Shown here piece after piece: positions 15,245-23,821 of a stretch of 39,722 nucleotides of DNA (positions are counted from its first letter, which is position 1; each line of letters begins with the position of its first letter). The stretch lies in contig MSXR01000006.1 of NCBI GenBank assembly GCA_002083655.1, positions 1-39,722 on the forward strand, in the 5' to 3' direction. This stretch comes from Proteobacteria bacterium ST_bin14. Lineage in GTDB: Bacteria > Pseudomonadota > Alphaproteobacteria > Sphingomonadales > Sphingomonadaceae. The translations under genes and the position numbers were made by a program. A model generated the notes under the pieces. It was not told the origin of the DNA, did not search any database, and saw only the letters and a list, made by a program, of their open reading frames with translations.

Positions 15245-16705
15245 TTACGCCGAAGCGCGCGACCCGCCACCGCCACCACCACCACGGCCGCGACCGCCAC
15301 GACCACGACCGCCGCCGGGGCGACCCTGGCCGTTACCGGCCGGGCGAGCCTGGCCAGCGCCAGCCCCTGCCGGACGACCCGCCGTCGTTGCCGGATTGGC
15401 TACCGTGCGGGGCGCACCTGCCCCCGAACTGGCACCGGCACCCGCCGGCCGCGCACGATGTGTCGCACGCGGATGCGCAGGCTGGCGGTTATTGCCAATG
15501 TCACGACGCACGCGCTCTGGCGTGTCCGACACACCGGTTGCAGCGCGCGCCGCCTTTAACCGGGCACCTTCTGCCACGAAATCGGCGGGCAACTGGCGAT
15601 GCTCAATCTTCTGCTTGGTCAGTTTTTCGATGTCGCGCAGATAGCTCTTCTCGTCATCCGCGCAGAACGCGATGGCGACGCCCGATGCGCCTGCACGGGC
15701 GGTGCGGCCAATGCGGTGAACATATTGTTCGGCCACGTTGGGCAGTTCAAAGTTGATGACATGGCTGACGCCCGACACGTCGATGCCGCGCGCCGCAATG
15801 TCCGTCGCGACCATGATCTTGACGCGTCCCGACTTGAACTCGGCCAGCGCGCGTTCACGCTGCGGCTGGCTCTTGTTGCCGTGGATCGCGTTGGACGCGA
15901 TGCCGTTCGCCGCGAGCAGCTTCACAACCCGGTCAGCCCCGTGCTTGGTGCGGGTAAAGACGAGTACGCGCTCAACTTCAGTGGTTTTCAGGAAGATCGT
16001 GAGCAACGCCTGCTTTTCGGCCTGTTGGACGAAGGTGACATATTGCTCAACGCGCTCGGCGGTGCTGGCGACGGGCGTTACCGATACCGTGACTGGATCG
16101 TCGAGGAACTTGTCGGCCAGATCGCGGATTGCCTTTGGCATGGTTGCCGAAAAGAACAGGGTCTGGCGCGTCTTGGGTAGCAGCTGCACGATGCGCTTCA
16201 GCGCGTGGATAAAGCCCAGATCAAGCATCTGATCCGCCTCATCCAGCACCAGGATTTCAATATCGCCCAGCGTTACGAAACGCTGCTCGATCAAATCGAT
16301 CAGGCGGCCAGGCGTTGCGACCAGAATGTCGACGCCGTTAGCCAGCGTGCTGCGATCCTTGCTGACCGATGTGCCGCCGAACACGGTGGCAATCGACAGT
16401 TTGGAGAAACGGCCATAATCGCGTGCACTTTGCGCAATCTGGCTGGCGAGTTCGCGCGTGGGGGCAAGCACCAGCATGCGGCAGGCGCGGGGGCGAACAT
16501 GCTCGTTGGCGGCAACAAGCCGCTGGATCGACGGCAGCATGAAGGCAGCGGTTTTGCCGGTGCCGGTTTGCGCGATGCCGAGCAGATCGCGGCCCTGGAT
16601 CAGCGGTGGAATTGCCTGGCGCTGGATGGGGGTGGCTTCGTTATAGCCTTTGTCGGCGAGCGCGCGCTGCAAGGACTCGTTGAGCCCGAGATTTTGGAAG
16701 GACAT
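15245..16705 (-). CDS. rhlE: DEAD-box ATP-dependent RNA helicase, RhlE type
   Basis: This helicase unwinds RNA duplexes in ribosome assembly, RNA decay or cold adaptation. The 486-residue protein has the N-terminal FQNLGL/Q-motif, motif I AQTGTGKT (45-52), PTRELA (82-87), TPGR (131-134), DEAD (155-158), SAT (186-188), VLVFTRT (247-253) and motif VI HRIGRTARAG (330-339). The last ~100 residues are a low-complexity Arg/Gly/Ala/Pro tail ending in an RGG-like GGGRGRGGRGRG stretch, expected to bind RNA non-specifically. The ribosome-binding site is poor (GAAAGAA), and a hairpin-forming leader of roughly 180 nt precedes the start, suggesting post-transcriptional control. The gene follows the S41 protease gene on the same strand but has its own promoter candidate. 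Confidence 0.95.
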   Translation of the reverse strand: MSFQNLGLNESLQRALADKGYNEATPIQRQAIPPLIQGRDLLGIAQTGTGKTAAFMLPSIQRLVAANEHVRPRACRMLVLAPTRELASQIAQSARDYGRFSKLSIATVFGGTSVSKDRSTLANGVDILVATPGRLIDLIEQRFVTLGDIEILVLDEADQMLDLGFIHALKRIVQLLPKTRQTLFFSATMPKAIRDLADKFLDDPVTVSVTPVASTAERVEQYVTFVQQAEKQALLTIFLKTTEVERVLVFTRTKHGADRVVKLLAANGIASNAIHGNKSQPQRERALAEFKSGRVKIMVATDIAARGIDVSGVSHVINFELPNVAEQYVHRIGRTARAGASGVAIAFCADDEKSYLRDIEKLTKQKIEHRQLPADFVAEGARLKAARAATGVSDTPERVRRDIGNNRQPAHPRATHRARPAGAGASSGAGAPRTVANPATTAGRPAGAGAGQARPAGNGQGRPGGGRGRGGRGRGGGGGGGSRASA

Positions 16706-16892
16706 GGTATTCTTTCAGGTAATTGCCAGCATCCCGAGGCCGAAAATTGGGCGCACGGGGAGGCGGGCGGGGACATAATGTCGCGCCCCGCGTGATGTGG
16801 GAAGCTTAGGGTTAGAACCGAGGCAGAGCCGGGGAGCATTCTGAACCATTCAGAAGCGCCCGATCACGCTGCATAATGCCTCGCCGAACGCT

Positions 16893-16921
16893 TAAATGCA
16901 TGTTGCAGCGCAAAAAGTCAA
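16893..16921 (-). promoter_or_regulatory. Candidate sigma-70-like promoter for rhlE
   Basis: On the minus strand TTGACT (16916-16921) is followed after 17 nt by CATTTA (16893-16898). The -35 is near consensus and the -10 is weak. Transcription from here would give a leader of about 180 nt before the rhlE start. A hairpin can form in that leader at about 16769-16795 (GCGGG pairing with CCCGC, with an inner GAC/GTC). Confidence 0.45.
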
Positions 16922-16942
16922 CCCCGCACGGTTTTTGGCGGC

Positions 16943-18409
16943 CTAAAACGCGCCGGGCAGGTCGCGCTGCATGGGATCGGGCCGGGCCGGCACCAGCAAT
17001 TGCTGGCTGGGCGCACGCACCGAAGCGGGGCCCTGTTGGCCAGTGGCCACCGCGCCTGCAATGGGGGTGCAGCTTTGCCCGGCAAGGTAGTTGAGCGCGG
17101 CACGCGTTGATGCTTCCTGCGGATCGCCAAGCGGCCGGGTCAGGTCATCGGCGGCCTGGCAGCTCGCCTCCACCACACTGGCCAGGCCGGTGAAATAATT
17201 GCCCTGGCGGTTGGCATTCTGCGATGCGAAGGCCACCACGCGCAGCCGATCATCGCACGCGCTCATATCCAGCGCGATCTGGCCAACCGGCTTGCCAAAG
17301 GTGTTCGACCCGATCAGCCCCAGATTGGCGCGCAGATAGGGCAGCATGCCGTTGGCGACCAGCTCACTCGCTGACGCTGTTGATCCAGTGCCGATCACCG
17401 CGATCCGCATGGGCGAAATCGATTGCGCCATGGGGGCAAAGTTTTTGGTCGTGTTGTTCGATGATTTTTCAGGGCGAAACGCGGTGAGATTGAACACTTC
17501 TGACGTCAACCGGTTGCCGCCCAGCAGATCGCCGATCAAATCGGCGGTGGAAACCAGCCCCCCGCCATTATAGCGGAAATCAAGGATCACATTGGTGATT
17601 CCATTCGCGCGAAAATTGGCAAAGGCATCGCGCAGTGGCTGGTTCGCGGTGGAAATGAACGTACGCAGGTTGATATAGCCAACCCGCCGCCCAGCATCAT
17701 TGATGATCATTGCACCATAGCGTGAGGATACTGGCGCAAGGCTGAAATCAGCTTTCGCAACGGTAACGATGCGCGATTCGGCACCATTGCTGATCTGCAG
17801 CGCGCGGACAGTGCCCGCCGTGTTTGGCCCCAGCGCGTTGGTTACCGCCGCGCTGCCCCCGCTGGCGACCAGCGAAGCGACAGTCTGCAAACTGGTATCG
17901 GTGTTCCCGATCGCCAAAATCTGGGTGCCCCGGTCTATCCCCGCAGCAAGCGCAGGTGCGTCTTCAAAACTTTCGGCAACGAACAGCCGTGAGGACGTGT
18001 CAAACGCCAGGCGGATACCAAATCCGGCGCTGGACCCTGAGTTGAGGAAGGCGTTTTCGCCTGAAATCGTGGTTAGAAAAGTAAAGAACCGATCCCGGTT
18101 CTGCGCGCGCGCGGTGGCTGTCAACGCATCGACATAGGCGTCAACCGTTGCAAAGGGTGTGGGATCAAGGCTGGCCGGCAATGTTTCCGGGAACAGATAC
18201 CATTCACGCAATTGCGCAAACGCCCAATCCTGGCGCGCGCGAAGCGAACAGGTCGCAAGCGGGGTGGGAGATGGGGTTGGTGAGGGGGCCGGTGTAACCA
18301 CCGCGGTGATGCCACCACCCGGCGCGGACGATCCACCGCCACTGCACGCCGAAACCAGCGCCATCACGCTCAACGCCGATATCAGGCGATGCTTGGCACT
18401 GTTTTTCAC
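16943..18409 (-). CDS. S41-family peptidase, lipoprotein
   Basis: The protein is a 488-residue serine peptidase of the C-terminal-processing family. A lipoprotein signal (1-21, LVSAC with Cys22) is followed by a Gly/Ser and Pro/Thr linker (23-50), so the enzyme is probably membrane-anchored in the periplasm or outer membrane. A PDZ-like region (about 125-220) precedes the S41 catalytic domain. The catalytic Ser lies in GSTASASEL (Ser346/348) and the Lys is Lys373 in FGKPVG, 25 residues after Ser348, the spacing known for Ctp/Tsp proteases. DFRYNGGG (277-284) is also family-typical. The start codon is GTG with GGAGAG about 5 nt upstream. It is divergent from the S9 peptidase. Substrates are unknown. 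Confidence 0.9.
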   Translation of the reverse strand: MKNSAKHRLISALSVMALVSACSGGGSSAPGGGITAVVTPAPSPTPSPTPLATCSLRARQDWAFAQLREWYLFPETLPASLDPTPFATVDAYVDALTATARAQNRDRFFTFLTTISGENAFLNSGSSAGFGIRLAFDTSSRLFVAESFEDAPALAAGIDRGTQILAIGNTDTSLQTVASLVASGGSAAVTNALGPNTAGTVRALQISNGAESRIVTVAKADFSLAPVSSRYGAMIINDAGRRVGYINLRTFISTANQPLRDAFANFRANGITNVILDFRYNGGGLVSTADLIGDLLGGNRLTSEVFNLTAFRPEKSSNNTTKNFAPMAQSISPMRIAVIGTGSTASASELVANGMLPYLRANLGLIGSNTFGKPVGQIALDMSACDDRLRVVAFASQNANRQGNYFTGLASVVEASCQAADDLTRPLGDPQEASTRAALNYLAGQSCTPIAGAVATGQQGPASVRAPSQQLLVPARPDPMQRDLPGAF

Positions 18410-18658
18410 GTTCTCTCCCCGGCGTTATTCTAGCGCTTACTGGCCCAGCGTCATTCTGGCGCTTGGCGACAAGGCGCGTTGTACTGCTGTAGTTGAATGC
18501 TGGCGATACCAATTGAGTCAAGCTTTGTTGCGGACAGCCGGTGGATGCCAATGGCGGCGTTTGCTTGGGCTCAGGTTGATCGCACTACAAAATCCCGTCA
18601 TGTCGGTGCCGGGCAGGGCCGCGCGGCGTGCCCGTTCTTGTGGTTGGGGGACAGATTC

Positions 18659-20767
18659 ATGCGGCGTTCGGCGATCCTGCTTTTGGCGGCAACCATGCTG
18701 GCAGCGGCGGCCCCGGCCCCGCGCCCGATTGTCGCCGATGATCTGGCAAAGCTGAAGGGCGTCAGCGATCCGCAGGTCGACGCCAAGGGCGAATGGGTCG
18801 CCTATGCCGTGCGCACAACCGATGTTGCGGCGGATCGCCAGGAAACGCATTTATGGATGACGCGCTGGGATGGCACCCGCACGGTGCAGCTCACCAGCCG
18901 CAAGGGGGAGAGCGAGGCTAACCCGCGCTTCAGCCCTGACGGCCAGTTTATCGCCTTCACGTCATCCCGCGCGGACGATGACAAGCAGAGCCAGCTGTGG
19001 CTGCTGGATCGCGCGGGCGGGGAGGCGATGAAGCTGCCCGGTATCAAGGGATCCGTTGACGACATCGTCTGGTCGCCGGATTCCAAATCCATCGCCATGA
19101 TTGTCAGCGATCCTGAGCCTGACGACAAGCCCGCTGCACCTTCAGTTGCCCCACCCGCGCCTGCGGCAACGCCTGTCCCCAGCGCCGCGCCAGCCGCCGA
19201 CAACGCACCCCCGGAAGACGAGCCAGTCCCGCCCGCCAAGGCCGCAGACAAAAAGCCAAAGCCAATCGTGATCGACCGTTTCCAGTTCAAGGACGACGGT
19301 TCGGGCTATCTGGGCAAGCAGCGCAGCCGGTTATGGATCTATGACCTGACCGCCAAAAAGGCGCGCCGCCTGACGACTGGCGATTATGATGAGGCACTGC
19401 CCGCCTGGTCGCCTGATGGCAAAATGATCGCCTTTTCATCAAAGCGCACAGCGGACCCCGACCGCAGCTATGACAGTAATCTTTACCTGGTCGCTGTGGC
19501 AACCACGCCGGCCGAGCCGCGCGCGCTGACCATATATCCGGGCGAAGACAATCCCGCCGGCCTGGGAAGCTATCCGGCATGGTCGCCGGATGGCAAAACC
19601 ATCGCCTATGTTCAGGGTGGCCCGGTTGAGCTGTTCAGCTACGGCGTGCGTACCCTTGCCCTGGTGCCCGCCACCGGGGGTGCGCCGCGCATCTTGACGG
19701 GCACGCTTGATCGCAACGTCAGCCAGCCGATCTGGACGCCTGATGGCAAGGCAGTTCGCGTCGCGGTGGAGGATGACGGCGTGGAACGCATCGCAGAGGT
19801 GCCGCTGTCCGGCGGCCCCTTGCGCGATATCGCCAGCGGGTTTCGTGTTTTCGCGGCGCCCGTTGCGGCACCAAAGGGTAAGCTGGCGGTGACTATGTCC
19901 AGCCCTGCTGCACCGCCAGAAGTGTATGCAATCGACGGCCCCGGCGCGATACGCCAGTTGAGCCATCAGAATGATGACTGGCTGAAACAAGTCGCCATCG
20001 CCCCCGTGGCGCGCGCCAGTTACCGGTCAAAAGACGGCACAGACGTTCACGGATTCCTGGTCACGCCGCCGGGCAAAGCGGCGCAAAAGCTGCCGACCAT
20101 CCTGTACAATCATGGCGGGCCGCAATCGCAGTTTGATGCCAGCTTCAATATCGTCTGGCAGGTTTTCGCCGGGCACGGCTATGCCGTTGTTTCCACCAAT
20201 CCGCGCGGCGGGACGGGCCGGGGCCAGGCCTATGCAAAGGCACTTTACGCCGATTGGGGCGGCCCCGCCGTGCCTGATGCGCTGGCCGGGGTGGATGATG
20301 CCGTGGCAAAGGGCATTGCCGATCCGGCGCGGTTATACATTGGCGGCTGGTCTTATGGCGGCATGCTGACCAATTACGTCATCGCATCCGACACACGGTT
20401 CAAGGCGGCGGTATCGGGCGCGAGCATCAGCAATATTCTGGCCGGTTATGGAACGGACCAATATATCCGCGATTACGAAGTCGAACTGGGCCGCCCCTGG
20501 GAACATATGGATGTGTGGCTGCGCAATTCTTACCCGTTCTACCACAATGAAAAAATCGTCACGCCAACGCTGTGGATGGCGGGGGACAAGGATTTCAACG
20601 TGCCCCTGCTCAATTCAGAACAAATGTACCAGGCGCTGAAAAGCCGCAACATCAACACCCAACTCATCATCTACCCCGGCGAACACCACGGCCTGCGCCG
20701 GCCCAGCTTTCTGAAGGACCGGATGGTGCGATGGCTGGCCTGGTATGACAAACAGGCGGCTCCTTGA
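18659..20767 (+). CDS. S9-family prolyl-oligopeptidase-type peptidase, secreted
   Basis: This serine peptidase of 702 residues cleaves short peptides (dipeptidyl- or acylaminoacyl-peptidase type). A signal peptide (about 1-19, ending AAAAPAP) predicts export. The N-terminal beta-propeller shows TolB-like repeats (FSPDGQFIAF, WSPDSKSIAM, WSPDGKMIAF, WSPDGKTIAY). A Pro/Ala-rich insertion of about 50 residues (near 155-203) interrupts the propeller. The C-terminal alpha/beta hydrolase domain has Ser565 in GGWSYGG, an acid in GDKDFN (Asp643/645) and His676/677 in GEHHG. The start at 18659 has GGGGGA upstream and opens the signal peptide; the longer reading frame has none. The M20-family gene follows on the same strand after 141 nt. 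Confidence 0.93.
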   Translation: MRRSAILLLAATMLAAAAPAPRPIVADDLAKLKGVSDPQVDAKGEWVAYAVRTTDVAADRQETHLWMTRWDGTRTVQLTSRKGESEANPRFSPDGQFIAFTSSRADDDKQSQLWLLDRAGGEAMKLPGIKGSVDDIVWSPDSKSIAMIVSDPEPDDKPAAPSVAPPAPAATPVPSAAPAADNAPPEDEPVPPAKAADKKPKPIVIDRFQFKDDGSGYLGKQRSRLWIYDLTAKKARRLTTGDYDEALPAWSPDGKMIAFSSKRTADPDRSYDSNLYLVAVATTPAEPRALTIYPGEDNPAGLGSYPAWSPDGKTIAYVQGGPVELFSYGVRTLALVPATGGAPRILTGTLDRNVSQPIWTPDGKAVRVAVEDDGVERIAEVPLSGGPLRDIASGFRVFAAPVAAPKGKLAVTMSSPAAPPEVYAIDGPGAIRQLSHQNDDWLKQVAIAPVARASYRSKDGTDVHGFLVTPPGKAAQKLPTILYNHGGPQSQFDASFNIVWQVFAGHGYAVVSTNPRGGTGRGQAYAKALYADWGGPAVPDALAGVDDAVAKGIADPARLYIGGWSYGGMLTNYVIASDTRFKAAVSGASISNILAGYGTDQYIRDYEVELGRPWEHMDVWLRNSYPFYHNEKIVTPTLWMAGDKDFNVPLLNSEQMYQALKSRNINTQLIIYPGEHHGLRRPSFLKDRMVRWLAWYDKQAAP

Positions 20768-20908
20768 TTGGGTGCCCAACGCGTTTGTCGACCGATGCCG
20801 CTGAGCAAAGCCGCTGGGCAAGATTGAGATCCTCCGCTGCCAAGCCCTTTCACCAGCCCCGACAAGCTGCCATTATTTGCATTGTCACAAGCAAGGGGGA
20901 GACGGTTG

Positions 20909-22429
20909 GTGAACGGTATCGGCGCAACGGATCGCAGGACATTGCTGAAGGGCGCGGCGCTCGGCGCGGTGATGGCCGTACCTGGCGCGGCGCTCGCCAA
21001 GGACGATGTGGCGATCTTGCGAAAGACGATTGCCGCTGGGCACGATGCCGCGATCAAGCGGTTGCGCGACTGGATCGCCCTGCCGACGATTGCCGCTGAG
21101 GGCCGCAACGTAAAGGAGGGCGCGGCCTATATGGCAGAACTCGCCCGGGAAGCAGGCTTTCAGCATGTCGAGATCGTGCCGACAGACGGCTTGCCCGGCG
21201 TGTTCGCCACCATGGACAATGGCGCGAAGAAGACGCTCGCGCTGTACTTCATGTACGACGTCAAGCAGTTCGATCCCGCCGAATGGACGTCGCCCCCGCT
21301 TGACGGGAAGATCGTCGATCGAGCGGGGCTTGGCAAAGTGCTGGTCGGGCGCGGTGCGGTAAACCAGAAAGGGCCTGAGTCGGTCGTCCTGGCCGCCCTC
21401 GCCGCGATGAAGGCGGCAGGACGCAAACCGCCCGTCAACCTGGTGCTGATGTGCGAGGGCGAGGAAGAGATTGGATCGCCGCACTTCACCCAGATTGTGC
21501 GCCGCCCTGATGTTACAGCGGCTTTGCGCAAATGCGTCGGCGCGGTGATCCCCAGCGCGTGGCAATCGCCGAATGACGGTGCCGCCGAAATCAACCTGGG
21601 CGCCAAGGGCATCATCGAATGCGAGCTGATCGCGTCAGGTGAAAAATGGGGTAGGGGGCCGGCCAAGGATTTGCATTCGTCGATGAAGGCAGTGGTGGAC
21701 AGCCCCGCCTGGCATTTGGTCCAGGCGTTGCAGACGCTGGTGAGTGCCGACGGCAACACGCCAGCCATCGATGGCTGGTTTGAAAAGGTGCGCCCGCTGA
21801 CCGAGCGCGAAAAGGCGTTGATTGCCGATTCCGCTGCCAAGCATAGCGAGGCCACCGCGAAGCAGCAGATGGGGGTGAAGCATTTCATCAACGACTTGAG
21901 CTGGGGCGAAACGCAGCAGCGGCTGGCGTCGCAGCCGACCGTCAATATCGAGGGGCTGATCGCGGGCTATACCGGGCCGGGTGGCAAGACGATCCTGCCA
22001 TCGCGCGCGGTGGCAAAACTCGATATGCGGCTGGTGCCCAATCAGACCCACGATGATTGCGTGACGAAGATCAAGGCGCATCTGGCGAAGCGCGGCTTTG
22101 CCGATGTCGAAGTGAAGGTGACCGGCGGTTATGATCCGACCGAAACCGACGAGAATTCGTCGCTGATCAAAGCCGAACTCGCGACGTATCAGCGCGCAGG
22201 CGTGAAGACGTCGGTTTATCCGCGGCTGGCTGGATCATGGCCGGGCTATGTCTTCACCTCGGCGCCGGTGTCGCTTGCTGCTGGTCAATTCGGTTTCGGT
22301 CACGGCAGTGGAGCGCATGCGCCCGACGAATATCTGCTGATCGAAAGCACCAACCCGAAGGTGCTGGGCTATGACGATTCGGTGATGGGATTTATCGACT
22401 TCTTCTATCAAATCGCCGCCACCGGCTGA
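20909..22429 (+). CDS. M20-family peptidase-like protein with altered metal site, Tat-exported
   Basis: The 506-residue protein has a Tat signal (DRRTLLKG near residue 9, then a hydrophobic segment ending ALAKDD), so it is exported folded. The fold matches M20 metallopeptidases: catalytic EGEEEIGS (Glu185/186), the dimerisation domain (about 225-385) and the final ligand His470 in GSGAHAPDE. Two canonical ligands are changed: the H-x-D motif is MYD (Met115-Asp117), and the bridging Asp of the DDKG motif is Asn152 (NQKG). The pattern is not random decay, because surrounding motif residues are intact. I believe this is a divergent subfamily with an altered or single-metal site. The GTG start at 20909 has GGGGGAG 7 nt upstream; TTG at 20882 or 20906 is possible. 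It is likely co-expressed with the S9 peptidase. Confidence 0.85.
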   Translation: MNGIGATDRRTLLKGAALGAVMAVPGAALAKDDVAILRKTIAAGHDAAIKRLRDWIALPTIAAEGRNVKEGAAYMAELAREAGFQHVEIVPTDGLPGVFATMDNGAKKTLALYFMYDVKQFDPAEWTSPPLDGKIVDRAGLGKVLVGRGAVNQKGPESVVLAALAAMKAAGRKPPVNLVLMCEGEEEIGSPHFTQIVRRPDVTAALRKCVGAVIPSAWQSPNDGAAEINLGAKGIIECELIASGEKWGRGPAKDLHSSMKAVVDSPAWHLVQALQTLVSADGNTPAIDGWFEKVRPLTEREKALIADSAAKHSEATAKQQMGVKHFINDLSWGETQQRLASQPTVNIEGLIAGYTGPGGKTILPSRAVAKLDMRLVPNQTHDDCVTKIKAHLAKRGFADVEVKVTGGYDPTETDENSSLIKAELATYQRAGVKTSVYPRLAGSWPGYVFTSAPVSLAAGQFGFGHGSGAHAPDEYLLIESTNPKVLGYDDSVMGFIDFFYQIAATG

Positions 22430-22436
22430 CGCGGTT

Positions 22437-22467
22437 CGGGCCGGGGGCATCACATGCCCCCGGCCCG
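22437..22467. terminator. Strong bidirectional hairpin between convergent genes
   Basis: A perfect 14-bp stem (22437-22450 pairing with 22454-22467; CGGGCCGGGGGCAT) with a 3-nt CAC loop sits between the M20 and amidohydrolase genes, which converge here. There is no long U-tract, but a stem of this strength would block read-through from either side or protect 3' ends. Confidence 0.6.
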
Positions 22468-22507
22468 CGCCGCAAACGGGCGGAAAGGCGATCGGCATAG
22501 GTGCCAC

Positions 22508-23821
22508 CTACCGCTCATAAGCCTTCGGCAGCGCGCCTTCTTGCGGCGTCAGATATCGCTTCAGCAGCTGGCCTTGGCGCGTGCCCAGCGATTGCTTGAC
22601 GCCGTCAATCCATACCATCTGTGCTGCGCTATCCAGTTCGAGCGGGTCGCCTGACCAGATCACGACATCACCGGCGCGGCCGGGGCGTAACGAGCCGATT
22701 TCGCCGCCCAGGCCCACTGCTTCGGCGGGGAGCGAGGTGATCGCGGCAAAGGCGGCGTTCCAGTCTAGACCGGTGGCACCGGGCACCTTGGTGAGCGCGA
22801 CCAGATTGCCGGCATATTGCTTTTCAAGCCGCGCCTGCCGCGCTTCATTGTCGTTGATCGTGCCGATGCCAACCAGCACGCCCGCCGCCTTCATCCGCCC
22901 GACATTGGATTGCGTGGCGGCAAGCGATTCAAAGGATTCGGGCAAATCGTTCAGTGCTGACGCGATCACCGGCACCTTGGCGGCGGCGAGTTGCGTGGCG
23001 ACCATCCAGCCTTCCGAAACGCCCACGAAAACCATCCGCAATTGCGGCATCGCTTTTTTGATGTCGATCAGCGCCAGCATATCCGATGCACGCTCGACAT
23101 GGATTAGCAATGGCATCCGTCCGCTGATGACCGGGGCCAGCGCTTCTGCATCGGCGCGGGTCAGCAGTGCCTCCTTGCCCTGATCGGCATAGCCAGCCGG
23201 ATTGCGGGCATAATCGCGTGCCTGAAACAGGGCGTTTTTGAACATGCTGAGCGCTGCCGGGCGGCTGCCGCCAGCGGCGCGCGCGCCACCCTCGCCATAT
23301 TCCATATACTGGAAGGCACGCGGCGTGCTGACCGGGGCGGTATCGCTGCCCAGATCGATCACCGCGCCCATCCCTGCAAAAATCGATCCACGATTGTCAG
23401 GCGCGACAATGGCGCGGGTGATGCCTTCTGCCCGGTTGAGCGGGATGGAACTGGTATGCGGGTTCACCGCAGGTGACACATCGATTGCGGCGTGAAACGG
23501 ACTGCCATTGGCGCTGGCATCATTGGTCGGGTCAACGGCGTCGACCTCAACAATCCCCATCCGCGTGAAGCCTGCGACGATTCCGGGGGTTACCCAGCGG
23601 CCACCCGCGTCAATCACTTCCATGCCAGCAGGCACCGCGACGCCAGGACCAGCGGCGACAACCTTGCCATTACGCACCACCACAGTGCCGCCAGCAATGG
23701 GTGCGGACCCATCGCCAATGACCAGCTTGGCGTTGGTGATCGCCACCGATTGCGCAGCGGCGGAGAATGACAGGGCAGGGGTGGCGAGAACCGCCGCGGT
23801 CAATAGCAACAGGCGCTTCAC
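22508..23821 (-). CDS. Secreted amidohydrolase-fold protein lacking canonical metal ligands
   Basis: The 437-residue protein has a signal peptide (1-24, SFSAAAQS) and the amidohydrolase-superfamily frame: an N-terminal beta-sandwich segment with NGKVVAAG, ending WVTPGIV (76-82), and a C-terminal GSLRPGRAGDVVIWSGDPL. Where active members have HxH after TPG, it reads TPGIVAGFTRMGI, with no histidine. The later EH and GTDS-type motifs appear as VGVSEGW and GIGTINDN. One histidine remains in LLIHVERAS. It may be a non-catalytic partner of the adjacent, motif-complete amidohydrolase. The two genes overlap by 4 nt (ATGA), indicating coupled translation. Such pairs of secreted amidohydrolases are, to my knowledge, frequent in related genomes. 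Possible functions are structural or regulatory in a heteromer, or metal-independent. Confidence 0.85.
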   Translation of the reverse strand: MKRLLLLTAAVLATPALSFSAAAQSVAITNAKLVIGDGSAPIAGGTVVVRNGKVVAAGPGVAVPAGMEVIDAGGRWVTPGIVAGFTRMGIVEVDAVDPTNDASANGSPFHAAIDVSPAVNPHTSSIPLNRAEGITRAIVAPDNRGSIFAGMGAVIDLGSDTAPVSTPRAFQYMEYGEGGARAAGGSRPAALSMFKNALFQARDYARNPAGYADQGKEALLTRADAEALAPVISGRMPLLIHVERASDMLALIDIKKAMPQLRMVFVGVSEGWMVATQLAAAKVPVIASALNDLPESFESLAATQSNVGRMKAAGVLVGIGTINDNEARQARLEKQYAGNLVALTKVPGATGLDWNAAFAAITSLPAEAVGLGGEIGSLRPGRAGDVVIWSGDPLELDSAAQMVWIDGVKQSLGTRQGQLLKRYLTPQEGALPKAYER

